IMG/VR virus record: IMGVR_UViG_3300008266_000102
Coordinates: 1-45,523 of that record
Reading direction: 5' to 3' (one strand)
Origin: a virus
DNA length: 45,523 bases
The position numbers and the translations under genes were made by a program. Shown piece after piece: positions 23,346-29,698 of this stretch; position 1 is the stretch's first letter; every line of letters starts with the position of its first letter. The notes beneath the pieces were generated by a model. That model was not told where the DNA came from, searched no databases, and worked only from the letters and a program-made list of their open reading frames with translations.

Positions 23346-23485
23346 ATTTTGAATGCACCCGTAGGCACATTCAGTTATTTACGTTTTCGTTTTAATTTAT
23401 TTTTTGTTTTCATTTCATTTCCAGTTTTCTGGGGACTGAGCCCAGCAGGTATTTGACTCAGCCCCCAACATCATCATTTTTTTTG
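23346..23485 (-). other. Structured spacer in tRNA array
   Basis: This 140-nt gap between tRNA-Lys and tRNA-Asn, far longer than the other spacers, contains no tRNA. On the minus strand it shows GGGG-G-CTGAG paired with CTCAG-T-CCCC, a small CCAG-TTTT-CTGG hairpin, and GAATGTGCC-TACG-GGTGCATTC, a 9-bp stem with a UNCG-type tetraloop at 23351-23372. Between them a 12-codon frame (MKTKNKLKRKRK, ATG to TAA) could be read. It may be processing structure, a relic tRNA or a small RNA. Confidence 0.4.
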
Positions 23486-23558
23486 CGGGGAATGTGGGCA
23501 ACGATCCCACACCCTTCTGCTTAACAGGCAGTTGCTCTTCCACTTGAGCTTCTTCCCC
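23486..23558 (-). tRNA. tRNA-Asn(GTT)
   Basis: Acceptor GGGGAAG/ATTCCCC (last pair mismatched) with G73, D arm GCTC...GAGC, anticodon arm CTGC-CTGTTAA-GCAG with GTT, T stem GTGGG/CCCAC. The T loop ATCGTTG departs from the usual TTCRANY. Confidence 0.87.
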
Positions 23559-23564
23559 CCTTTG

Positions 23565-23637
23565 TGGAACCGGAGGCTTTCGAGTCCTCGACCTTTGGAT
23601 TTTCAGTCCAACGCTCTTCCATCTGAGCTACGGTTCC
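23565..23637 (-). tRNA. tRNA-Phe(GAA)
   Basis: Perfect acceptor GGAACCG/CGGTTCC with A73, D arm GCTC...GAGC, anticodon arm TTGGA-CTGAAAA-TCCAA with GAA. The T loop CTCGAAA departs slightly from consensus. It is the first gene of the array, directly after the leader terminator. Confidence 0.9.
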
Positions 23638-23744
23638 AAAACAAAAAACCCCTGAACTTTTTGGGTTCAGGGGCTTCCTTTATTTTTTTGGTTTTGTGTT
23701 TTTTACATCACCTTATTTTTAAAGTTATTTGTTCCCCTGAACCC
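23638..23744 (-). promoter_or_regulatory. Leader with competing hairpins (possible attenuator) before the tRNA array
   Basis: Three segments on the minus strand, in order: A, GGGTTCAGGGG (23744-23734); B, CCCCTGAACCC (23673-23663); C, GTTCAGGGG (23657-23649), followed by TTTTTTGTTTT. B with C makes a standard intrinsic terminator just 5' of tRNA-Phe. A with B makes a perfect 11-bp helix that would prevent it. This is the layout of an attenuator, in which choosing A:B lets the polymerase enter the array. The stretch from 23638 to 24040 carries no coding gene. Confidence 0.6.
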
Positions 23745-23758
23745 GGTTGGTTTCTCGC

Positions 23759-23775
23759 TTTGTGTATTATACCCA
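23759..23775 (-). promoter_or_regulatory. Candidate promoter for the tRNA array
   Basis: On the minus strand a TATAAT hexamer (23771-23766, within GGGTATAATACAC) lies about 22 nt upstream of hairpin arm A. A start near 23759 would give a short leader into the attenuator-like structure. No good -35 element is visible at the normal distance, so the call is tentative. Confidence 0.35.
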
Positions 23776-23779
23776 AAAT

Positions 23780-24040
23780 CAAATGAACGAGAATCCACTA
23801 CGGGTAGACATATTGACGCAATAGGCGTACTTATGGCTGCCTGCCAGTTATTCTTGTTAATATGATTATGAAGCGTGTTCATTTTTGAAGACTTTATAAC
23901 TTTTTTTATTCTTGTTTATTAAATAGTAAGAAATTTTATTTTTTCTTGAATGCAAATTTAGTCATTATTTATTTAAAAACAAATTTCTATATTAATAAAT
24001 TCATAAGTAATTGAAAATCAATTTAAAAAATTATATATAA
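23780..24040. other. Gene-free region upstream of the array promoter
   Basis: About 260 nt with no plausible gene. The left part contains a small ACGC-CTATT-GCGT hairpin on the minus strand and is less AT-rich than the rest; the right part is nearly pure AT. No tRNA T arm is present. It may belong to an RNA leader, but nothing specific is seen. Confidence 0.4.
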
Positions 24041-24490
24041 TTAGAAAAATTGATTATTACTTTTTGCCAAAAATATATTAGAGTATTTTTTTTGGCCTGT
24101 AATTTCTTCTCCGCAGTAATCAGGAATATCATTTAAAAATTCATCAAACTCTATTTCAACAATACTTAGACCAGAAGGATAAATGTCAATATCCACTTTA
24201 TGATTATTAAAGACAGTAACAAAACGATTTTTTTCGAGTTTGAATTCTGAAAGATCATATAATTTAAACCCTTCTTCTTTTGGTATTAAGTATTCGAATT
24301 CATATTTAGAATAATTATTAATTTTCTGTTTATAACAAATGTGGCAATAAAAATTATTAGTAATTCTAATTCTTAATTGTTTCTTCTTATCAAGAATTAA
24401 ATATCCCTGCTTGATCAATTTTGGTTCATTAAAATATGAGCCTAGATCCGGCATATATTTTAAAAGAAATTTTCTTTCTTTTTCAATCAT
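24041..24490 (-). CDS. CYTH-domain protein (triphosphatase-like)
   Basis: The 149-residue protein starts with the ExExK signature (E3, E5, K7 in MIEKERKFLL), followed by IKQGYL, LRIRI, EFEYLIP, EKNRFV and the acidic strand IVEIEFDEF. These are the successive strands of the CYTH tunnel fold that binds a triphosphate with metal ions. Family members hydrolyse thiamine triphosphate, tripolyphosphate or RNA 5'-triphosphates, or make cAMP. The single-domain size suits a small triphosphatase. It overlaps the upstream gene by 4 nt. The phage role is unknown. Confidence 0.8.
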   Translation of the reverse strand: MIEKERKFLLKYMPDLGSYFNEPKLIKQGYLILDKKKQLRIRITNNFYCHICYKQKINNYSKYEFEYLIPKEEGFKLYDLSEFKLEKNRFVTVFNNHKVDIDIYPSGLSIVEIEFDEFLNDIPDYCGEEITGQKKYSNIFLAKSNNQFF

Positions 24491-24735
24491 GTTAAATAAT
24501 CAAACTTTTCTCCTAAGGAATTAAATTTTTCGTGTATCTCTAAATTTTTATCAATATTTGAAATCAGGAATTTGAGAGTAAAATTTTTCCCTGTTTCTTT
24601 ACTTTCAAAATATAATTCTTCATGTAGAAGTGGTATCTGTCCTTGGTATTTTCTAAGAACAATTATATCACCTTTTTTTAAATTATCATTGTGTTTTTTT
24701 ACAATGAATGATTTGATTAATTTAATGTTGTCCAT
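24487..24735 (-). CDS. Hypothetical protein, 82 aa
   Basis: A Lys-rich orphan with a small beta-barrel-like middle (KKGDIIVLRKYQGQIPLLHEE). Its stop overlaps the start of the CYTH gene (ATGA), so the two are co-translated. No recognised domain. Confidence 0.65.
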   Translation of the reverse strand: MDNIKLIKSFIVKKHNDNLKKGDIIVLRKYQGQIPLLHEELYFESKETGKNFTLKFLISNIDKNLEIHEKFNSLGEKFDYLT

Positions 24736-24794
24736 TTTAATTAATTTTATTTATTGATTGTTTATGACAAATCTATAAAAAAAAATAATAACTA

Positions 24795-25052
24795 TCAATC
24801 AAAAAATCTTTTATAAAGTATATATGGTAAGACTAAAGGCCAAAAAATACATGCAAACATGCTCAATAATAAATAAACTAATTGTAAATTATCAGTGTTG
24901 AAATTACCTAAAACTTCGTGAAGTTCATCGATTGAATTTTTGGTTCCATCATCTAATTTATTATAAACACTCTCTTCGAAAACTAGAAATGCTAAAATTC
25001 CCCACCATATTATCATTAAAATCAGACCAATTAAATATATATAATATAGCAT
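24795..25052 (-). CDS. Small membrane protein, two TM segments, 85 aa
   Basis: Hydrophobic helices occur at about residues 3-27 (YYIYLIGLILMIIWWGILAF) and 57-80, separated by an acidic loop (SVYNKLDDGTKNSIDELHE). No family recognised. It is 3 nt downstream of an exported protein gene in the same operon. Confidence 0.65.
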   Translation of the reverse strand: MLYYIYLIGLILMIIWWGILAFLVFEESVYNKLDDGTKNSIDELHEVLGNFNTDNLQLVYLLLSMFACIFWPLVLPYILYKRFFD

Positions 25053-25055
25053 AAT

Positions 25056-25445
25056 TTATAGATTAAAAACAAAAGTAGGAGTGCCATTTATTTCTACAAG
25101 TGAAATATAAATTATACCTCCATTACCTGTATAATATTTCCATTTAGTATCATCAATAACAACATATTGTTTATTGAATATTTCTACCATATAATTTAGG
25201 GTGCCACTATTTAGTGGAGTTGCAGAGCATAAATTACATACACCCTTTGAATCGAAGAAATACATTGAAATGATTCTTTCGTCTTTAAAATAAATGTATT
25301 TTGCTCCTTGTTCAGTTTTTCCAGTGTAGAAATATTCTTTTGAAAAATCTTTTCTTATTTCGTACTCCGTGTAACCTAATCTAGATTGACTAAAACCACA
25401 TAAAGAAAATAAGATAAATAATAGAGATAATATTGTTTTTTTCAT
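25056..25445 (-). CDS. Exported protein with CNLC pair, 129 aa
   Basis: A signal peptide (KKTILSLLFILFSLCGFSQ) precedes a beta-rich domain with GVCNLCSATP, which resembles the CNYC pair of the exported 8491-8910 product. The FSQ cleavage site is typical for Bacteroidetes. Related exported orphans are common in that phylum; no function is known. Confidence 0.68.
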   Translation of the reverse strand: MKKTILSLLFILFSLCGFSQSRLGYTEYEIRKDFSKEYFYTGKTEQGAKYIYFKDERIISMYFFDSKGVCNLCSATPLNSGTLNYMVEIFNKQYVVIDDTKWKYYTGNGGIIYISLVEINGTPTFVFNL

Positions 25446-25488
25446 TCTATTAAATTAGAAAAATAAAATGAAAAAGAAAAGTATAATT

Positions 25489-25803
25489 TTATTTATCGTC
25501 TATCAATTCGGCATTGAAAATGAAATTTTCTACATATAATTCCATAGTATCGCATCCTCTGGAATAAACAATGTTACCATCATCTTTTATGTCAATGACT
25601 TTTACATAATATTCTACAGAAACTTCTGGCTCAGGATGATTATTATCAAACGGAATAACGTTTTGTCTAATGATCCACGTTTGTCCAATATGAACCGGAA
25701 AGGGTTTTCTAGAAGAATTAAATGAATAGATTAAAATTACAAGTAAAATGAAACCTATTATTATAAAATATTTTTTTCTTTTTGAATCTTTGATGTTGAT
25801 CAT
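25489..25803 (-). CDS. Membrane-anchored small protein, 104 aa
   Basis: A single N-terminal TM helix (KKYFIIIGFILLVILIYSF), preceded by positive residues, anchors a beta-rich domain (HIGQTWIIRQNVIP...VEYYVKVIDI) presumably in the periplasm. Its start overlaps the upstream gene's stop. Not recognised. Confidence 0.65.
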   Translation of the reverse strand: MINIKDSKRKKYFIIIGFILLVILIYSFNSSRKPFPVHIGQTWIIRQNVIPFDNNHPEPEVSVEYYVKVIDIKDDGNIVYSRGCDTMELYVENFIFNAELIDDK

Positions 25804-26054
25804 GATTTCAAAGAATTAATAAATTCAAGAACAAATTTTTCTTTTTCATACGAAGTTGTGAGATCCCTACTTAAATTTATCAAAAGAGATTGAATTTTAT
25901 CTGCGTCACTTTTTACGTCAAGTTTTTCAATATCCTCTATTGTGTTTTTTCTCTTTTCATTTCGAGAAACCTCTTCTTCTTGAACAAGTTTTGCTAAGCA
26001 CTCATTCATGTGTTCATAGGATGAAGCACCTATCAATCTATAAAAATATTTCAT
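25800..26054 (-). CDS. Hypothetical helical protein, 84 aa
   Basis: Mostly helical and charged, with N-terminal MKYFYRLIGASSYEHMNECL. Stop overlaps the start of the anchored protein gene (ATGA-type), so translation is coupled. No recognised family. Confidence 0.62.
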   Translation of the reverse strand: MKYFYRLIGASSYEHMNECLAKLVQEEEVSRNEKRKNTIEDIEKLDVKSDADKIQSLLINLSRDLTTSYEKEKFVLEFINSLKS

Positions 26055-26061
26055 ATGTAAA

Positions 26062-26406
26062 TTATTTAAGTGTATATACAGTTTGAATTTCTTTTTTCAT
26101 TAGTCCTTTTTCAACCCAATATTCTGCCCAATAAGATTCCGGACTTTCGAAAGGAGTTCTGTTTTTGTAGTTCACATACCACTCAAAAGCAATTAATGAT
26201 AGATCGTGAAAACTCTCTATTTCATCAACTGTTTCATATCTTGTTTCACAAATTATTTTCCCTTTGCTGATATATAATGTGGCAATACCAGATTTAGAGA
26301 AACCGCTAACTTCATAACAAATCTTACCTGAACTATCTTTTGTTATAGAAACAGGAATGTTGTGTTTGACACAATCTTCAATGATTTGATCGATTATTTT
26401 TTTCAT
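26062..26406 (-). CDS. Hypothetical protein, 114 aa
   Basis: An alpha/beta protein (MKKIIDQIIEDCVKHNIPVS), ending WVEKGLMKKEIQTVYTLK. A perfect small hairpin (ATTGCT/AGCAAT) lies directly before its ATG, which could modulate translation. Not recognised. Confidence 0.62.
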   Translation of the reverse strand: MKKIIDQIIEDCVKHNIPVSITKDSSGKICYEVSGFSKSGIATLYISKGKIICETRYETVDEIESFHDLSLIAFEWYVNYKNRTPFESPESYWAEYWVEKGLMKKEIQTVYTLK

Positions 26407-26471
26407 GATTGCTAAATTTCAGCAATTATAACGAAAAAAAATAATAAAAGTTACAATTTTAAATTTAAAAA

Positions 26472-26750
26472 TTAATTAACGGGGGTTTCTATCAAATCTT
26501 TTACAAAGTGATTCCACTTATCCTCAGCGAATTGCTGAGCAGAATCTATGGACAAAAAAGTACCCAAATTTTTAGAATTTGTTGAATTATTGAAGGTTTC
26601 ATTTCTGAATGCCCAACTTTGTAGGATCCATTGACCTGAATTTTTTCCAACAGGTTTTATTGTAAAAACTTCTTGACCCTCAAAAACTCCTTGTATCTCA
26701 GTAGGAAATTCGGAGTGGTTTTTCCAAAGTATGTTTTTTATTTTATACAT
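26472..26750 (-). CDS. Hypothetical protein, 92 aa
   Basis: A small protein rich in Trp, Asn and Phe (KNILWKNHSEFPTEIQGVFE), with a helical C-terminus (AQQFAEDKWNHFVKDLI). No signal or motif. It follows a 44-residue membrane protein in the same operon. Confidence 0.6.
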   Translation of the reverse strand: MYKIKNILWKNHSEFPTEIQGVFEGQEVFTIKPVGKNSGQWILQSWAFRNETFNNSTNSKNLGTFLSIDSAQQFAEDKWNHFVKDLIETPVN

Positions 26751-26754
26751 TTTT

Positions 26755-26889
26755 TTATATTATTTTAGACACTAAGTACACTATTAATTTATTCAATAAA
26801 GAAAAAAAAGTTGCCATTAAACTAAATGCTATAAAAAGCATTAGCGTAAAATTGAAACAATAATTAAATTTTTCTTTAATCTTATTCAT
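26755..26889 (-). CDS. Single-TM small protein, 44 aa
   Basis: Read directly from the sequence: the ATG at 26889 overlaps the TGA of the upstream gene, and the stop is at 26755-26757. The product MNKIKEKFNYCFNFTLMLF continues as one long hydrophobic segment to LIVYLVSKII. The ATGA coupling argues that it is real. Function unknown. Confidence 0.6.
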   Translation of the reverse strand: MNKIKEKFNYCFNFTLMLFIAFSLMATFFSLLNKLIVYLVSKII

Positions 26890-27614
26890 TTTCTAAACCA
26901 CCAAATTTTACCATCATTAAGTGCATCACCCCAATTAATCATATCATTATCGTAATACTCTTTAGTGTTTTCTTGGAACAATTCATAATCAGCTTCATAT
27001 TCTTCTTGATCTAACTCATCCTCAAATTCTTCAAAACTTTTCTCTTCATGATTCGAGTTGAAAAAATCATATCTCTTCCACCATAATTCTTTGCTAATAG
27101 ATGAATAATCCGGTTCAATTTTGATTTCACCAACTTCATAGCCTCTATGTACAAAAGCAGGTAAGCCACAAAAAAATATTTTTCTCCCATCATCTTTTTC
27201 CGGTTCAAGTAGATTGTATGGATGAGATATTATTTCACCAACTAATGTTTGAACACGAGCCATTGCGTACATAAGATCTGATGTGTGAAATTTATATACA
27301 TCCCTTCCATTTGCTTTTAAATTACAAACACCAGAATCCCTTATATCAGCTTCATCCCACTTATATTTAATTCTATTCGTTTGTTTGTAATTTATTTCCC
27401 AGCAAATCCTATGAACACCCCTATCAATATATGGTATAAGATTAGGATTTTCATCCATTTCATTGAGAAATTTTATTGAACTGGTATCTTCTTCATAATG
27501 CAACCACCAATTTGCAGGACATCCATTGTTAATACCTAAACTGTGTTCCTTACCTTCTATACTATAGACAGTATATGGTTTATCGTTGATTAAAATATCA
27601 AATACCTTTCTCAT
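26886..27614 (-). CDS. Hypothetical protein with acidic tail, 242 aa
   Basis: The N-terminal part (MRKVFDILINDKPYTVYSIEG, NNGCPANWWLHYEED) and a middle with KFHTSDLMYAMARVQTLVGEI look like a folded alpha/beta domain. The C-terminus is strongly acidic (FEEFEDELDQEEYEADYELF) and ends in WWFRK. No catalytic signature recognised. It is translationally coupled to the small TM protein after it. Confidence 0.68.
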   Translation of the reverse strand: MRKVFDILINDKPYTVYSIEGKEHSLGINNGCPANWWLHYEEDTSSIKFLNEMDENPNLIPYIDRGVHRICWEINYKQTNRIKYKWDEADIRDSGVCNLKANGRDVYKFHTSDLMYAMARVQTLVGEIISHPYNLLEPEKDDGRKIFFCGLPAFVHRGYEVGEIKIEPDYSSISKELWWKRYDFFNSNHEEKSFEEFEDELDQEEYEADYELFQENTKEYYDNDMINWGDALNDGKIWWFRK

Positions 27615-27616
27615 TT

Positions 27617-27820
27617 TTAAATAATCGATAATACAGTATTCTCAACAGGAAAAAAAACTTGTTTAATTTTTAATTTATGATGTTCATCAATATCGAAAAC
27701 ATATCTATTTTCAACAATTGAAAACATTTTAACTTTAAAAGTAACTCTATCGATTATTGTAGTCAAATTGTCTCGATAATGAAGTTCTTTTTTTTCTCTA
27801 TCAAATGTTATAAATTCCAT
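27617..27820 (-). CDS. Hypothetical beta-rich protein, 67 aa
   Basis: A short protein (MEFITFDREKKELHYRDNLTT) predicted to be mainly strands. It is first in the leftward operon and lies opposite the divergent kinase-like gene, with 75 nt of AT-rich promoter region between them. Not recognised. Confidence 0.6.
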   Translation of the reverse strand: MEFITFDREKKELHYRDNLTTIIDRVTFKVKMFSIVENRYVFDIDEHHKLKIKQVFFPVENTVLSII

Positions 27821-27895
27821 AAATTAAATATTTATTACTATTCTCTATAAATTTAATAAATTAAAATTATATTTACAAACATATTAAGAATAAAA

Positions 27896-28516
27896 ATGAA
27901 AGAAGAGGAACTGCTTTTTGAATTAAATAAATTAGAGAATTTCACAAAAAAAATAAATTTTTTGAATGATCATTTGAAAAGATTGTCTTATGGATCAGCT
28001 AGGATTGTATATATTCTAGATAATTCAAGAGTTTTAAAACTAGCAAAAAATAAAAAAGGTTTGGTCCAAAATAGAAAAGAATATGATTTATACGATAATG
28101 GTAACGAAATTCTAGCTAAAATACTAAGGAGTGATGAAAAATATTTTTGGATTATAGTGGAAAAAGCTGATGTAATAAATGAATCTGAATTTGAAAAAAT
28201 AACTGGATTGAATTACGAATGTTATTGTGATTATTTGACTTACATTAGGAGAAAAATTGATCCAAGAAAATATATGAACTTAGGTAATAAATTAGATGAA
28301 ATAATTATTACTCAGATGATAAATCATACTTTTGTGAGTAAGCTCGTTGATTTTATTAAAGTCAGTGATATTGATATAAAAGACTTATACAAAGTAAGTT
28401 CATATGGTTTAACATATAGAGAAAATGAAGAAAAAATAGTATTAATAGATTATGGAATTACTAATGAAATATATTTTAAATACTATAAAAACTATGAAAA
28501 AAGATTATTAAGATGA
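27896..28516 (+). CDS. Protein-kinase-like fold protein
   Basis: The 206-residue product has an N-lobe pattern: a glycine loop (LSYGSARIVYIL), an invariant-type Lys (VLKLAK, K48) and a Glu on the next helix (QNRKEYDLY, E62). Near the C-terminus IVLIDYGIT resembles the metal-binding DFG motif. The activation segment and the HRD catalytic loop are not recognisable, so it may be a minimal kinase, a pseudokinase or an aminoglycoside-kinase relative. The LAKNKKGLVQNRKE segment is typical of a phage orphan family I have seen repeatedly. It is transcribed rightward and its end overlaps the DUF4326 gene. Confidence 0.6.
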   Translation: MKEEELLFELNKLENFTKKINFLNDHLKRLSYGSARIVYILDNSRVLKLAKNKKGLVQNRKEYDLYDNGNEILAKILRSDEKYFWIIVEKADVINESEFEKITGLNYECYCDYLTYIRRKIDPRKYMNLGNKLDEIIITQMINHTFVSKLVDFIKVSDIDIKDLYKVSSYGLTYRENEEKIVLIDYGITNEIYFKYYKNYEKRLLR

Positions 28517-28842
28517 TTTAATTTTTCATCTAAAATTCTTTTTATTATATCTCCGTGACAACTTTTTGGTTTGCAAAAACAAACTAGATTTATATCTTGT
28601 TTAAGTGCTAAATAAAAAATTCTATTTAATTCTTTGCAAATTTCTTGATCTTTATTTTCTATTTTAGAAATTATATATTTTTCATAAGAAAATATGGATT
28701 CTTCTCTTGAAGAACAATGGAATTCTGCTTTTGTTTTATCTATTTCCAAATGAGTAAACGGATTTCCTAAAACAGACCCTCTACCGATATATATATCGTT
28801 TTTTTCTGGTTTTGATTTGCGTTTGTTTTTTACTCTAATCAT
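28492..28842 (-). CDS. DUF4326 protein
   Basis: The 116-residue protein carries the DUF4326 signature: IYIGRGSVLGNPF at residues 17-29 and LVCFCKPKSCHGDII near the C-terminus. The conserved Cys/His residues and Arg suggest a nucleotide- or metal-binding enzyme, but no activity is established. Its tail overlaps the convergent kinase-like gene by about 25 nt. Confidence 0.85.
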   Translation of the reverse strand: MIRVKNKRKSKPEKNDIYIGRGSVLGNPFTHLEIDKTKAEFHCSSREESIFSYEKYIISKIENKDQEICKELNRIFYLALKQDINLVCFCKPKSCHGDIIKRILDEKLNHLNNLFS

Positions 28843-28978
28843 TTTTTAAAGCAAACATTATCATATTAGCTTTATATAAACTGTCATAATCCGCAACATT
28901 GATCCATTTAAAAAATAGAAATCTTCTTTGCACGAAATACTTATTTTTTGATTTTTTGATTCTGTATTTTGTAAACAT
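28835..28978 (-). CDS. Small phage protein, 47 aa (KYRIKK...FKWI family)
   Basis: Read directly from the sequence: ATG at 28978, TAG at 28835-28837, overlapping the DUF4326 start by 8 nt. The product MFTKYRIKKSKNKYFVQRRF with FLFFKWINV and YDSLYKANM matches a common pattern of tiny Bacteroidetes phage proteins. No function is known. Confidence 0.68.
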   Translation of the reverse strand: MFTKYRIKKSKNKYFVQRRFLFFKWINVADYDSLYKANMIMFALKND

Positions 28979-28983
28979 ATCTT

Positions 28984-29409
28984 TTAGTAATGTAGGTCAA
29001 GATATAGGTTTTTATCTCCTTCATAAACTACAGGACACCATATTGGATGATATTGTTCTTTTGAATTTTCCATTTCTTCCTCACTTATTTTATTTAAAAA
29101 AGGTTCATCTCCTTTTATTTTAGGATATTGTTCTTTGTTCAAATAATGACCATCTTCTATTTTATTATTATGGTTTAAACAATAGTGATAATGCTCACCT
29201 TCTTTTTTAACAACACCCCATCCATTTTTTTCAAAATAAACATCTTCTATCCTTTGGGATAAGACCAAAGAATCATGAGTCAATTCACCGGAGGCAATTT
29301 TTGTTTGAATGTACTCTAGTAATTGACCAACAGTATAATAGCCATTAAAAGCGTATCTTTTTAAATCTTCCTGATTTATTTCTTCCGGTTTATTTTTTAA
29401 GATATCCAT
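28984..29409 (-). CDS. Conserved phage hypothetical, 141 aa
   Basis: Residues 20-60 (YAFNGYYTVGQLLEYIQ, LVLSQRIEDVYF) and the C-terminus (ISEEEMENSKEQYHPIWCP, LYLDLHY) match a family of phage orphans that I recall but that has no named function. It is cytoplasmic by composition and lies directly upstream of the 47-residue gene. Confidence 0.75.
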   Translation of the reverse strand: MDILKNKPEEINQEDLKRYAFNGYYTVGQLLEYIQTKIASGELTHDSLVLSQRIEDVYFEKNGWGVVKKEGEHYHYCLNHNNKIEDGHYLNKEQYPKIKGDEPFLNKISEEEMENSKEQYHPIWCPVVYEGDKNLYLDLHY

Positions 29410-29410
29410 A

Positions 29411-29698
29411 TTATTTTTTATTATTATATCTTGATGAACCGAATAAAATACCTGAACCTAAAACAAATCCAAAGTCATACCAGCCACCATTGTTATTTAA
29501 TGCATACATTGCAATATCATCCCATATAAGACTCCCAATAAAGGACCAAGGAGAAATAAACCCATGCCATAAACCACCCCAAAAACCATATGGTTCATCT
29601 TTTATACATTCGTTTACGATTGTTACATCTGCACAAGACGATAATGCAAATATAATAATAAATAAAATAAATAATTTTATGTTCATTGCTTTTTTCAT
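29411..29698 (-). CDS. Small lipoprotein, GFWGGLWHGF family
   Basis: A signal peptide ends at the lipobox LSSC. The 70-residue mature part has GFWGGLWHGFISPWSFIGSL and DFGFVLGSGILFG, an aromatic/Gly-rich pattern widespread in Bacteroidetes and their phages. It could form small membrane-associated structures. The start is ambiguous between MKKAMNIK and MNIKLF. It overlaps the aminotransferase stop. Confidence 0.78.
   Translation of the reverse strand: MKKAMNIKLFILFIIIFALSSCADVTIVNECIKDEPYGFWGGLWHGFISPWSFIGSLIWDDIAMYALNNNGGWYDFGFVLGSGILFGSSRYNNKK

Noticed and set aside
23346-23485. A seventeenth array tRNA or tmRNA in the long spacer
   Set aside because: No T arm (TTCGA-type) or acceptor pairing could be found, and the short frame does not end like a tmRNA tag.
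22183-23786. Several open frames of 60-100 residues across 22.2-23.8 kb on both strands
   Set aside because: They run straight through well-formed tRNA genes and are explained as accidental frames in GC-richer RNA sequence.
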